A stretch of DNA of 64,000 bases from Pseudoips prasinana (taxonomy: Eukaryota; Arthropoda; Insecta; Lepidoptera; Nolidae), in the NCBI GenBank assembly GCA_951640165.1, contig OX621240.1:32988713-33052712 (forward strand), written 5' to 3'. Of this stretch, positions 33,547-43,537 are shown piece by piece. Position numbers and translations under genes: made by a program. Under the pieces are notes generated by a model, which was not told the DNA's origin, did not search any database, and saw nothing but the letters and a program-made list of their open reading frames with translations. The stretch's first letter is position 1. Every line of letters begins with the position of its first letter.

Positions 33547-34135
33547 CTTATATATCAAGCCGTAACAGGCTGCTGTAACATTTTTACAAAATAAATGAAT
33601 TTGGATTTATATCACTAATTTATATTTTCTATACTTCAATGTGTAAAGTGCTATTTTTAATTTATGATTTTTATGAATACCTTTAAATAGTTAACCGTTA
33701 TATGACGATGATGATGAATTCACAAAATCCTTAAGTGGTAAATCTTATACAACTGCAAATTAGCCAATCCAAGAAATTAACAGCACCAGATTGTTGTCCA
33801 ACCTTGATCTACCATCAGGCATTACACAACGAATGTTAATTTATCGTGAAAACTCCATTGGCTTGCGAACGTTAATTGTGCTCGAAATCATGATGGATTT
33901 TGATTAAGTGACTCATTGGATTGGAAGCACGGTATAAGCATTTAAAATTACTTGAAAAGCCAAAGCTCTCTTCGATACTTACGAAAACGAAATCAATTAA
34001 AAAGAATATACAGTGAAATACGTTAGATTGGCTGGATGGTTAGCGAGCCTGACGGCAAATCTGCGTGATGAGCAGGATTATTTGTTCCGTAATTTGTAAT
34101 TAATCTATAGTATATGTATTTGTATGTATTTTATT
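33547..34135. other. AT-rich stretch
   Basis: 34027-34110 has a SINE C-like scrap ('ggctggatggttagcgagc', 'gtgatgagcaggattatttg'). Otherwise nothing recognised. Confidence 0.4.
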
Positions 34136-34168
34136 GCAAAACTGAAGTGGCAGTGGGCGGGGCACATA

Positions 34169-35490
34169 CTACTCTATCAAGAAAGTACCCGGAAAAGATC
34201 AATAATATACAAAATGTTTGTTATTCATCCAAATTTATTTTATTACCTGCAAAGTATGCTCCTTCAGAAACGATACACATACGCCAACGAATAATCCATT
34301 CATCAAAACATTTTTTAAACGCTGCTTTCGGAATTGAGTTCAGTTCTCGCCGCGAATTCTCCTTTATGTCTTCTACCGATTGAAAACGGGTACCACGAAG
34401 TGGTAATTTGAGTTTAGGAAAAAGAAAGAAGTCAGCTGGAGCCATATCTGGTGAATATGGTGGTTGCTGGATGGTATTTGTTGAGTGTTTGGTCAAAAAT
34501 TCGTTCATAATGATGGCCTTGTGCGAAGGGGCATTATCGTGGTGCAAAATCCAATAATTTTCTTTCCACAAATCTGGCCTTTTTCGTCGAATTTGCTCTC
34601 TTAAACGCCGCATAACGCTCAAATAATATTCTTTATTTACCGTTCGACCTTCCGGTAAGAATACAGAGTGCACAACACCGGGATAGTCAAAGAAAACAGT
34701 CAACATGACTTTGAATTTTGATCGACTTTGGCGTGGTTTTTTCGGTTTCGGTCCAGTTGGAAGGCGCCACTCCGAAGCTTGTTGACTAGTTTGCATGTCA
34801 AACTCGTAAACCCACGTCTCGTCACCAGTAACAATGCGTTTCATGAATGTTGGGTCGGAATTGACTCGTTCTACCTTGTCCTCAGCGACTTTCATGCGAT
34901 TGAGTTTTTGGAGAAAATTCAGATATTTTGGGACTAGCCGAGCGGCAACATGTTTCATACCCAAATGATTAGTTAAAATGGTACGAATGGAAACGTGAGA
35001 TACAGAAAGTTCGGCGGCTATCTCTCTCAGAGTTGAATGAGGATTTGCAGTCACTATTTCCTTCACTTTTGCGATGTTAACTTCAGTTGCAGACGTTGAT
35101 GGCCTACCAGAGCGAGGCAAATCTTTCATCACATCTCGACCGCTTTTGAACGCTTTGAACCACTCATAAGCACGAGTTTTTGATAAAGTCGATTCACCGT
35201 AAGCCTTCTGTAACATTTTCAGTGACTCCGAACACGAAATTCCATTAGCGATTCAAAATTTAAAACAAACTCTTTGTTCGATATTTTTGTCCATTATGAA
35301 ATTCGCAATACACACTTTATATGATAATACTAAAACCAGCACTGTATTTAATATAAATAACAGATGCAACTCAAACTCCGCGCCAAAATGGAAAACAGTT
35401 GTGCCAATCTAAAAACAACAAAAAAAAACAAAAATTTGAATTTTGAACCATAAACAAATCATCCATTCTCGATACTTTTTCGACTGAATG
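34169..35490 (-). mobile_element. Full-length mariner transposon
   Basis: 1,322 bp bounded by TA at 34167-34168 and 35491-35492. The ends form imperfect inverted repeats of about 24-28 bp: 'tactctatcaagaaagtac' at left and 'cattcagtcgaaaaagtat' (complement) at right, about two-thirds identical. Length, TA duplication and DD34D transposase agree with mariner. Confidence 0.9.
34221..35294 (-). pseudogene. Mariner transposase, one nonsense codon
   Basis: The - frame starts ATG at 35294 (MDKNIEQRVCFKF), hits TGA at codon 14 (35253-35255), then stays open for 343 codons. Family features after the stop: helix-turn-helix region with YEWFKAFKSGRD and LPRSGRPSTS linker; catalytic Asp in VTGDETWVYEFD, in LHHDNAPSH and, 34 residues on, in PADFFLFPKLK, i.e. 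D,D34D. The remaining frame from the internal ATG would encode 331 residues lacking the first 26. Transposases of this family cut and paste the element at TA. The single lesion suggests a young insertion. Subfamily not determined. Confidence 0.9.
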
Positions 35491-35640
35491 TAGCTCGTAG
35501 AACCGATGGCCATTGGGGCAGAAAGGTTCTTGAGTGGCGGCCACGAACCGGAAGACACAGCGTGGGCAGGCCCCCTATAAGATGGACCGATGATCTTGTG
35601 TGGGTTGCTGGAAACTGCTGGATGTTGGGACAATGTGTTG

Positions 35641-35929
35641 GGACAACTATCACACTGCAATCTGATCCCCGACCTGGTGAGCCTGTGAATAGTCATATTA
35701 GTCCCAACATATTTATTTAGTTACGGAATTTTATGAAATTTCTTATTATACAGTTACGGAAATTCATTTAATTAATAATTGAATTTTCAAAAAGGCATTA
35801 TATGTAATAGAAGTAAATGTAATGTATTTTTGCTATAAAATATATGTATGTTTATATAGTTAATAAGATAGGTTTATCTTATTAGGTGTATTTTACCCGT
35901 AAGTTCTATGGCAACCAGATAAGTGAAAC
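35641..35929. other. AT-rich spacer
   Basis: Nothing recognised. Confidence 0.35.
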
Positions 35930-36064
35930 ATTTCAAAATGCATGTTATTGAAGAATATAATGACAGTAAATGAAGCGAAAGAGGTTTGCAAGGATTGTGA
36001 CAAATGAAAGTCTGTTGTCTCTGCCTACCCCTCTGGGAAACAGGCGTGAGTCTATGTATGTAAT
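35930..36064 (+). mobile_element. LINE C-terminal fragment
   Basis: Reads MTVNEAKEVCKDCDK, TGA where Trp is expected, KSVVSAYPSGKQA-stop, then 'tctatgtatgtaa'. It is the uninterrupted counterpart of 12905-13350. Confidence 0.7.
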
Positions 36065-36214
36065 AGATAAATTACACCCAGACAAAAAAGGAATATCGAT
36101 TTAAAGAAATCAAGATCTTTCTTTAAATTGGTTGTTAATTAGAAAAGAATAATAAAATGAAGATTTATTTAAGAATAAATAATATTACATGACATATAGT
36201 TATGCGCGAGAACA

Positions 36215-36410
36215 TAGGAACTCAGTCCATAGATGGATGACCACAGGTTTAATATCTGAACGTTTTCGTTTATCGTATCTCGGAGGGCACATTAAGCTCT
36301 CGGTCCCGGTTGTACTCGTTGGTCAACCGTCTATAAGCCATGTCAGAGGCCTACTGAGCGGCTTGAACAATTCTGACACCACTTCCCATACGATAAAGTA
36401 AAGAAGAAGA
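36215..36410 (+). repeat. Interspersed repeat family G, copy 2
   Basis: 'cggtcccggttgtactcg', 'agccatgtcagaggcctact', 'cggcttgaacaattctgac' and a 'ccatacgataaagtaaagaa' end. Confidence 0.6.
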
Positions 36411-36529
36411 AGTACACTTTATTGCATAAATAATATACAAAGTACAGTATGCATAGAACCTCATTTTTGCAATTGGCGGCCTTATCGCTAAAAGCGATCT
36501 CTTCCAGGCAACCTATTAGTAACAGCATA

Positions 36530-36727
36530 ACAGCTGTACGAAGTCTACTGCTGGACAGACGCCTCCCCCAAGAGACCTTTTGTGGGGATATGCTATAATC
36601 GCCACGCTTGGCAGACGAGTTGGCGAACACAGGTCATAGTATTCAGAAAGAAGCTGCCCGTCCTCTGGTGCTGCCCGTCCTCTGGTAGATATTCCCTTTT
36701 ACGCCCCCCACGGGTGGAGATGGGGTA
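36530..36727 (+). repeat. Interspersed repeat family E, copy 3
   Basis: 'gtctactgctggacagacgc', 'ataatcgccacgcttggcag', a duplicated 'gctgcccgtcctctgg', and 'ttacgccccccacggg'. Confidence 0.65.
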
Positions 36728-37114
36728 ATGATATTCTTAATTTTTTATTCATTCCCTTTATTATTTGCCTTCTTAGATGTCTTAAAGACTGGATGGTTGT
36801 GGCTAAGATGAATTAAAATAAAGTAAAACTTTTTTCCGACTACCTCTTAAATTTTCATGAAACATGTTAAATTTGAGGGCGCTATGAAGAAGGTTGTGTG
36901 ACTAACACATGACTAATATTATATGACACATATTGTACGAGATAATCTTAAAGCAAACGTAGTATTGTGTCAGTGAGATAGCGAGATTTAATGTTACATT
37001 GTATAAATAATATGATTTGTTTTGACAAGATGTGAACAAGTATGATTGATTACTGCACTAGTGTGGTATAAATGTTTAGGTGATTCATGTTCGGAGCATA
37101 ATAGTAATAATGCT
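36728..37114. other. AT-rich stretch with nothing recognised
   Basis: No coding frame or repeat family was identified. Confidence 0.4.
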
Positions 37115-37260
37115 CATGGCCCAATTTCAGCTACCTTAGCGGCCAATCTTAATGGGAACTAGCCAACGCATGACTTATAGTACACGAGTGTGCGCACTTA
37201 CACGCTCTTATAATCTGATCTGATCACGCGCATTTCCGAAAATTTCAAATGCTCTCCGAT
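37115..37260 (-). mobile_element. SINE family D body fragment
   Basis: 'cccaatttcagctaccttag', 'aatgggaactagccaacgca' and 'tagtacacgagtgtgcgca' correspond to 21960-22040. Confidence 0.5.
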
Positions 37261-37263
37261 TTA

Positions 37264-37441
37264 TCTATACATATAATAACATCGTTGGAAAGTCGAAACT
37301 GTACATTGAATATTTTTTTTAAAGGATACTTGGGTCGTGATCTGCAATCGAAATCGAAACCAAAAATATAGTTTTAAGAATTTTTTGTCAGTTTGTCTGT
37401 ATGTATGTCCGGGCTACACTCAAAAAGTACTGCATGGACTT
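37264..37441 (+). mobile_element. Helitron-like element H1, 5' part (copy e)
   Basis: TCTATACATATAATAACATC start through 'aaaaagtactgcatggact'; the 3' half is missing. Confidence 0.65.
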
Positions 37442-37879
37442 CTTCAAATGGAAATTACCCATTCTTCTATAGAGCTTCGTCCCTCAGTAAATAATTTTGT
37501 ATGATTACCAAAATTGGAGGTAAAAGAGGAGTGATATCATAACATATAATAAAGTAAAAAATATAGAAATATTTTGTGGGGTTTTCTTAATAATATAAAT
37601 CAAAGTTCAGTTTTGAGGTTAGGTGTAGATGAGTACCTACCTACCTACCTATACCTACTCAAAAAATATTGGTAAACTGCAAGATGGGCTCTGCAACAAT
37701 GTAAGAATTATAAGAAATATGTCCCCTTTAACTAAATAGTTTTTAACAGTAAGATGATGCTACAACTATCAAGCAATAACGATTATGACACTCAATATGA
37801 AAGTGTAGAATAAGCTTTGGCATGTTATACTTTAATTGAACATTAACAACAGTAGAATTAAGCTAACTATAGCCTGACC
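37442..37879. other. AT-rich flank of the Harbinger element
   Basis: A (CCTA)n-like patch at 37635-37660; otherwise nothing recognised. Confidence 0.4.
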
Positions 37880-37882
37880 TAA

Positions 37883-38022
37883 GGGCCGGGCCACACGGTG
37901 CGGCACCGCACCGCACCGCATTACTCCGCACCGCACTGGCGGCCACACGAGCAGTGCGGCGTCGCAATGTTCTTACGGCGCCGTTGCGGCACCGCAACAG
38001 GCTTAGCTTGGCTTGCCCAGTT
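37883..38022. repeat. Left GC-rich terminal and subterminal repeat of Harbinger
   Basis: Contains 'gtgcggcaccgcaccgc', 'gcgccgttgcggcaccgcaa' and similar units built on the near-palindrome TGCGGCACCGCA, in sharp contrast to the AT-rich flank. Likely binding sites for the element's proteins (inference). Confidence 0.75.
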
Positions 38023-38043
38023 AACGACAGTCTACAATAAACA

Positions 38044-40002
38044 ATGGATCGAAAAAGACGTGTGTTGCTGCTATTATTACTTCGCCATCGACGAAATCGA
38101 CGTAGAAGCACACGAAGATACTGGATCAGTCCATTTATTACCTTGAGGAATAGTGACGGCCTTTTTTTTCTTAAAGAATATCGAGAGTTGGTCTTAGACG
38201 AAAAGAGGTTTTATAATTTTTTTCGAATGAGTGTGCCCACTTTCGAAAGTTTATTGGAAGCCTTAGAGCCACATATACGGAAACAGTATACTAATATGAG
38301 GAATCCTGTGGAGCCAATAGAAATGCTGGGAATCACTTTAAGGTAAGTAATAAAAAACTTTTATTATTTGCACTTCTTTATTATTAATTTTCAAATCAAT
38401 GTCAGGGAAACACTTATAACCTTGTAAAATCAAACTCCGTCTGATCGCTTTCTTGAGACACTTGACTTGGAGATGGAATAAAATTAGAGTTTGATTGTAC
38501 TGTACTAAACGAACTTGTACTTTGATAATTTTTGGTTTGATACCCATGCGATGATGCTTCTTCATGCTGATAGGACGAAGATTGTGGATAAATTTGTCCA
38601 TAACGCATATCTGTGATTATTTGCAATATTTTACTCTGAAACGTGAGAGTCTGAAGATCGGTAAAATCCTCTATGGATGGCAAAATACCTTTAAAAAAGT
38701 TCATGTGGCGATTCTCTGGCTCCTTGAGAGCTCTTAATGTTTCTTTTTCAAAATCATCCAATTGTTCTGCCTTTCGCTTCCGGTTGGCAGAAACATAGCG
38801 GGACGATTCAGGTATTATATCATCATTTGTAGAAGTCATGCTCGCGTTAGATTCTTCGGGTACGTCTAAACTACCGTCCGTGGCATTCTGTGCTACTTTG
38901 GTTAGAAATAAAAGTTGATTATAGTAATGATATTTTGAAAGGTTTTTAGATGCTGAGCCGGATCTGGAAGCATCTTTCTTTTTTTTTTAATATTTATAAA
39001 AGGAGTCTTTCACATTTCTCCACTTTTTCACTACTGAATTACCTGAAAATACAAATATTTTATCCTAATACATAAGTATAATTGTAATAAATAAATAAAT
39101 TGTATTATTTTTGTTACAGGTACCTAGGAAGCGGAAATTCGATAAAAGATTTAGAATTCAAATTCAAACGTGGGAAATCTACAATTGCTTGTATGATATT
39201 GAGAGTATGTGAAGCTATATGGAAACATCTTCTTCGAGACCACATCCCTGAACTGACAACAGACCGTTTGCAAATGATTGCATCTGATTTTGACATCAAA
39301 GCAAATTTTCCTCATTGTATAGGGGCAATCGATGGAAAACATATACGCCTATGTAATCCAGCTAATAGTGGCTCGTTATTTTTTAATTACAAATCTTTTT
39401 TTTCTGTGGTGTTGCTAGCTGTAGTGGACTCGAACTACAAATTTACTTTTGTTGATATTGGCGCATACGGCAAAGAGTGCGATTCAACTGTTTTCCAAAA
39501 TTCAAAACTATACCAGTTACTAATTAACGAGAACCTCTCATTGCCTACTCCCCAGCCACTATGTGGTTACAATAGACCAATACCATGGGTGTTAGTGGGT
39601 GACGAAGCTTTTGGATTGAGTAAACATGTTATGCGTCCATATGGTGGTAAAAATCTCAATGTACAACAAAAGATATTCAATTATCGTCTTAGCAGGGCAA
39701 GGAGATATGTTGAATGCGCTTTTGGAATCCTAGCAAATAAATGGCGCATTTTTCACAGACCGATAAACGTGTCCTATAATTTTGCAACTTCCATTATAAA
39801 AGCCTGTTGTGTTCTTCACAATTTTGTGGCCGATCGGGATGGTCTTCGCCCAAGTGATAAATTGGCGATAATTTGTGATGAATTTCACTCGCTTCAACCT
39901 CAAAATGATGAATTGACAGCAGCAAATGGTATAAGAGATGAATTAGCAAACTATTTTATAAGCAGCAAAGGATCTTTGAATTGGCAATTTAAAAAAATTT
40001 AG
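38044..40002 (+). CDS. Harbinger transposase (HARBI1-like nuclease), two exons
   Basis: Exon 1 is 38044-38342, exon 2 is 39120-40002, joined across AG|GTAAGT and ttgttacag|G to restore Arg and LGITLRYLGSGNS. The product is 393 residues, a normal size for the family. The N-terminus is very basic (MDRKRRVLLLLLLRHRRNRR). Helices including FRMSVPTFESLLEALEPHIR precede the DDE_Tnp_4 core with Asp in CIGAIDGKHIRL, Asp in WVLVGDEAFGLS and Glu in RYVECAFGILANKW. It would cut the element at its ends and insert into TWA sites in the nucleus, with the MADF/Myb-like partner for DNA binding and import. No stop or frameshift is seen in 393 codons. The intron contains exon 2 of the antisense accessory gene. 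Confidence 0.9.
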
Positions 40003-40227
40003 TCATCTTACCTATATGAAGAAAAATAAGGACTCACCAATTTGGTTCTTTTCGTCAGGCGTGTATGTATCGTATTCAGAAAATAATTTTTTTGTAACAT
40101 CTTCCCATGCTTTTGCTTTCAAATTTTTGTTTTTAAAATTGTCATGAGACTTGTCCCACAGTATTTCCCGTTCCTGTATCAACGAAATGAGGTAGTCCAC
40201 GTCTATTGATTCTACACCGGTACTCAT
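38414..40227 (-). pseudogene. Harbinger accessory protein (MADF + BESS), one nonsense codon
   Basis: Exon 1 is 40227-40038 (MSTGVESIDVDYLISLIQER, NLKAKAWEDVTKKLFSEYDT, DEKNQI), donor ATTG|GTGAGT; exon 2 is 39042-38414 after acceptor tattttcag. Joined: NSVVKKWRNVKDSFYKY, TAA at 38987-38989 (codon 82), KKKKDASRSGSAS, YHYYNQLLFLTKVAQNATDG, then a BESS-like helix near FFKGILPSIEDFTDL and LQTLTFQSKILQIITDM, and a Ser/Gln-rich end EFDFTRL. MADF is a Myb-like DNA-binding fold; in Harbinger the second protein helps the transposase bind and enter the nucleus. The frame is otherwise open for 272 codons. Its intron contains transposase exon 2. The stop sits beside a 10-A run; a different splice or a sequence error could remove it. 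Confidence 0.8.
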
Positions 40228-40269
40228 TTTTTTGTATGATATACACGTAATTATCATCAACGAGCGTGC

Positions 40270-40509
40270 ACTCTTGCCTATACGCCGTATAAACAACTGA
40301 GCGGCGCGGCGGCGCCGCTGCGGCATCACACTGCTTGCACCCCTCCCCGCCTCGTCTGCCTCGCGCCGTTGTCCGGTGCGCCTGCGGTGCGGCGCCGGAG
40401 CGGTGCCGGACGTACCGTATGGCATACCATACATTTTTATATGTAGGAAACCGTTGCGGCACCGCACAGGCGCCGCGCCGGAGCCGTACCGCACCGTGTG
40501 GCCTGGCCC
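40270..40509. repeat. Right GC-rich terminal and subterminal repeat of Harbinger
   Basis: Contains 'cgttgcggcaccgcacagg', 'cctgcggtgcggcgccgg' and 'gcggcgcggcggcgccgctg'. The last 27 bp are the inverted counterpart of the left end. Confidence 0.75.
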
Positions 40510-40512
40510 TAA

Positions 40513-41040
40513 CAAAGAACGGCGGCGACACACTTAATTAAAACAAAAACAGTGACAACAAACGATAAAAACATCCGAAAATCATGCTTGTTTTTCACCA
40601 AGTAAACATGACAGCCAGATAGACATTGACAGTTCTTTTTTTTTACCGTTTGCGGGGATCGTTGCGCATACTGTCAAGTGTCAGTTGCTCTTGTAAAACT
40701 CACTTTTTTTAATACCTATCTATTAATTAACGATATTAATACATTTAAAAATGAACAACTTAATATAATGTAAGTTATTAAAATGACAAGACCTCTAGTT
40801 TGATATTTACAGCAAGTGATTAATGGGATCGTAATGATTTCAGTCTTAAACTGTGTTTGCAAATCTACTCAAAATAAAAGTTAGTCAATTAAATAACCAA
40901 TAAACATGAAAACTTAAACCCCACAAAGTTTTTGTGCGTAACAAATAAATAATAATTATAAAAATAGGTTATGAATAATGGATTTTATTTCATGATCATA
41001 CTCGGTTTAATTTAAGGGAGACAGAAATGGGCAATCACCT
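40513..41040. other. AT-rich stretch with nothing recognised
   Basis: No coding frame or repeat family was identified. Confidence 0.4.
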
Positions 41041-41162
41041 TTGCATGAATATTACTAAGAGGTCGGGTCAACATATAGGCTACATATTATCACGCTATCA
41101 CCTACGGGGGAGGAGCTGTGATAATTTAAAGTTTAACGCGTGTAAAACCGCGGGGCACAGCT

Positions 41163-41163
<1 letters not shown>
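41041..41163 (+). mobile_element. Helitron-like element H1, 3' part (copy f)
   Basis: 'attactaagaggtcgggtca' to 'accgcggggcacagctgg'. A (TA)n microsatellite occupies 41165-41192. Confidence 0.7.
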
Positions 41164-41197
<34 letters not shown>

Positions 41198-41229
41198 CGG
41201 AGATATAATTAATGTTATATAAATAATGT

Positions 41230-41335
41230 CTTTATAGAATCGGTCAGCAAGTATTGTGCATGAGCCCACGAAGGTTTCTGAATTGACCAATCTTAGACTG
41301 ATTAACGAGGGTGAAACCGCGGGGCACAGCTATAT
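41230..41335 (+). mobile_element. Helitron-like family H5 fragment
   Basis: 'tgtgcatgagcccacgaagg' and 'cgcggggcacagcta'; matches 23510-23580 in reverse. Confidence 0.5.
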
Positions 41336-41790
41336 AATATAAAGATTCAATTTCGTAATGGTCTCCTCCTGGCAACTCCTACAGCGAAGCTTCGTTCCAA
41401 AAAGGTTTGGTTGAATGTACAAGTCATAGTATCATATTCAATTACTGAGTTTGTACGGTTTGTTTGTGAGTATTTTATAAGCTGATATCGCACAGTCGAT
41501 GTGGTCGTCAATATTTTTGACCATGACGTGTTTATTACGTTGGGTGTAAGGGTGATTCTCGTTGATCAAGTGTTTCCACTGACGTAATCGTGACGGTACA
41601 GGTTATTCCACTTAGGTCATGAGAAGATTGACCTTTCTGATGGACCGACCTCAAAGGAAGAAGAAGGCTATGAGAAGGCAAAAGCTGCTAGAGACAACGC
41701 AATCTATTACCACAGGTGGCTGTACTGCGTTCACCAACCTGTCGTTCCAGTCATGGAGTTTGGCCTGCAAAGCCCACCCTAAGAAGAAGA
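41336..41790. other. Stretch with nothing recognised
   Basis: The small frame at 41619-41819 (Lys/Arg-rich start) has no domain and runs into a hairpin; not supported as a gene. Confidence 0.35.
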
Positions 41791-41826
41791 TCGTAGCTTA
41801 CTTTCTTCCGAGAAAGTAAGCTACGA
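41791..41826. repeat. Perfect hairpin, 16-bp arms, with overlapping second hairpin
   Basis: 'tcgtagcttactttct' tccg 'agaaagtaagctacga'; the following 'ttactttctcgg' pairs again with 'ccgagaaagtaa', giving alternating arms. Confidence 0.85.
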
Positions 41827-41895
41827 GATTACTTTCTCGGAACTAGTAAAGATTTGTTTCTGATATATACTGAAATACAAAAGGATGTATGATGT

Positions 41896-42370
41896 CAGTT
41901 GAATTGCCGGCACTGCTGGACAAACGCCACGAGGCCTTTCCAAAATAATAATAATATCTAGGGACAATGTCACACAGATCATCCTAGCCCCAAACTAAGC
42001 AAAGCTTGTACTATGGGTACCAGACGGCGATATATATACTTATATAGATAGATAAATAATTATATACATAGAAAACCTCCATGACTCAGAAACAAATATT
42101 CGTGCTCATCACACACATATTTGCACTTACCGGGATTCGAACCCAGGACCGCCACCACCAGCTTCGTAGGCAGCAGCACTACCAACTAGGCTACGGTGAC
42201 CGTCAAATGGAGCTGTGTCCATAATTTGGAGGGATAGGTATGCCATAATCGCTACGCTTGGCATTTGGGTTGAAGATCACAGTATGATGGTTATAGTACA
42301 CAGAGAAACGTTGCTGCCCGTTCTCTGGAAGAATATGTCCTCGGGACGACTTCTACGCAAGAGTTTTACT
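41896..42370 (+). repeat. Interspersed repeat family E, copy 4, split by SINE A
   Basis: 'cggcactgctggacaaacgc' before the SINE; 'ccataatttggagggatagg' to 'gacgacttctacg' after it. Confidence 0.65.
41945..42201 (-). mobile_element. SINE family A, copy 6
   Basis: Complement of the family: ATAATAATAATATCTAGG tail at left, head with B box 'gggattcgaaccc' and A box 'ccaactaggcta' at right. Confidence 0.9.
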
Positions 42371-43275
42371 AGCGGAGAAGTAAAATAAAATAAAGAAGGT
42401 TTTTATTCCCGTAGACTTTAAAAAAGCGCTTGTTAATAGTCAGAACATGTTTGTAGTAATATAGTTGTATACATTATTATTTCTAGTAGCAGAGATATTT
42501 AGGTACAAATTGTATGAAAACATTTATGAAATTTATTTTATTATAGCAATGATATTTTGCTAGCTCGTATCAAGTTATTGTCAAGAGATTATGTTTAAGT
42601 TTAATTATCTAGTTTAAGTCTAATATTTTTACTACAATGTAGTAAAAATATTAGACTTAAACTAGATAATTAAACTTAAACATAATCTCTTGGCAAAAAA
42701 AGCGCTTGTTAATAGTCAGAACATGTTTGTAGTAATATAGTTGTATAGCAGAGATATTTAGGTACAAATTTAGTTGTATAGCAGAGATATTTAGGTACAA
42801 ATTGTATGAAAACATTTATGAAATTTATTTTATTATAGCAATGATATTTAGCTAGCTCGTATCAAGTAATTGTCAAGAGATTATGTTTAAGTTTAATTAT
42901 CTAGTTTAAGTCTAATATTTTTACTAAATTGTAGTAAAAATATTAGACTTAATATTACTTACATATTATGACTATATGACTTAAATATTAGACTTATTAG
43001 AAATAATAATGTATACAACTATATTACTACAAACATGTTCTGACTATTAACAAGCGCTTTTTTAAAGTCTACGGGAATAAAAACCTTCTTTATTTTATTT
43101 ATTTTATTTTACTTCTCCGCTAGTAAAACTCTTGCGTAGAAGTCGTCCCGAGGACATATTCTTCCAGAGAACGGGCAGCAACGTTTCTCTGTGTACTATA
43201 ACCATCATACTGTGATCTTCAACCCAAATGCCAAGCGTAGCGATTATGGCATACCTATCCCTCCAAATTATGGAC
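42217..43275. repeat. Large inverted duplication, ~270-bp arms
   Basis: The left arm (42217-42485) and right arm (42998-43275) are near identical in opposite orientation. They span part of repeat E and the 3' end of LINE Z. The only difference I found is a ~9-bp expansion in an (AAATAA) run. The 512-bp centre holds a 111-bp perfect palindrome, a direct repeat of 'agcagagatatttaggtaca' and a second shorter hairpin near 42918-42955. Confidence 0.9.
42582..42692. repeat. 111-bp perfect palindrome
   Basis: 55-bp arms starting 'caagagattatgtttaagtt' with a single unpaired A at the centre ('actaca a tgtagt'). Confidence 0.92.
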
Positions 43276-43409
43276 CATTGACAATAGTCAATGGTTCTGT
43301 TTATATTGAGGTATTATTATTATGGCGGACCTTGTGTTAATAACGACGGTCGCGCTTTAATGCTACCACCGGATCCAATGCACCCCAACTGAGAAGTCGT
43401 CCCGAGGGC
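43273..43409. repeat. Short hairpin at the edge of the inverted duplication
   Basis: 'accattgac' aata 'gtcaatggt' at 43274-43295 straddles the end of the right arm. The rest to 43409 contains no recognised feature. Confidence 0.6.
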
Positions 43410-43537
43410 AAAAAACCAGCCAAGTGCCGGAAATCAATTTAGATTCCGTATGTTTGTATTAATTGTACTTATAAAGTAAGTACGAATAATATAAATATAC
43501 GGAATCTAAAGTGGTGTCCGGCACTTGGCCGGTTTTT
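43410..43537. mobile_element. MITE with 'aaaaaccagccaagtgccgg' inverted ends
   Basis: Left 'aaaaaccagccaagtgccgg' and right 'ccggcacttggccggttttt'; inner 'gattccgtatg' and 'atacggaatc' are also inverted. 128 bp. Confidence 0.75.

Larger units (their letters stand above)
34136..35640 (+). mobile_element. RTE-type LINE fragment split by mariner
   Basis: 'aactgaagtggcagtgggcg' 'gggcacata' stops at 34168; 'tagctcgtagaaccgatggc' resumes at 35491 and runs to 'ctgctggatg' near 35628. The TA shared at the break is the mariner target duplication. Confidence 0.85.
37883..40509. mobile_element. Complete PIF/Harbinger transposon
   Basis: 2,627 bp flanked by TAA at 37880-37882 and 40510-40512, the 3-bp target duplication expected for the superfamily. 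The terminal repeats begin GGGCCGGGCCACACGGTGCG at left and GGGCCAGGCCACACGGTGCG (complement) at right. It carries a transposase gene on + and an accessory MADF/BESS gene on -, arranged so that exons alternate between strands. The transposase frame is intact; the accessory gene has one stop. Confidence 0.93.

Noticed and set aside
40012..40533. 173-codon - strand frame starting MCRRRSLLGPG
   Set aside because: Its first half is the Harbinger terminal repeat; only the part from MSTGVES onward is coding, and it is spliced at 40038.
42217..43275. Interpretation of the inverted duplication as a transposon with long terminal inverted repeats
   Set aside because: The arms are made of pieces of two unrelated repeat families, have no target duplication and no second copy in the window.
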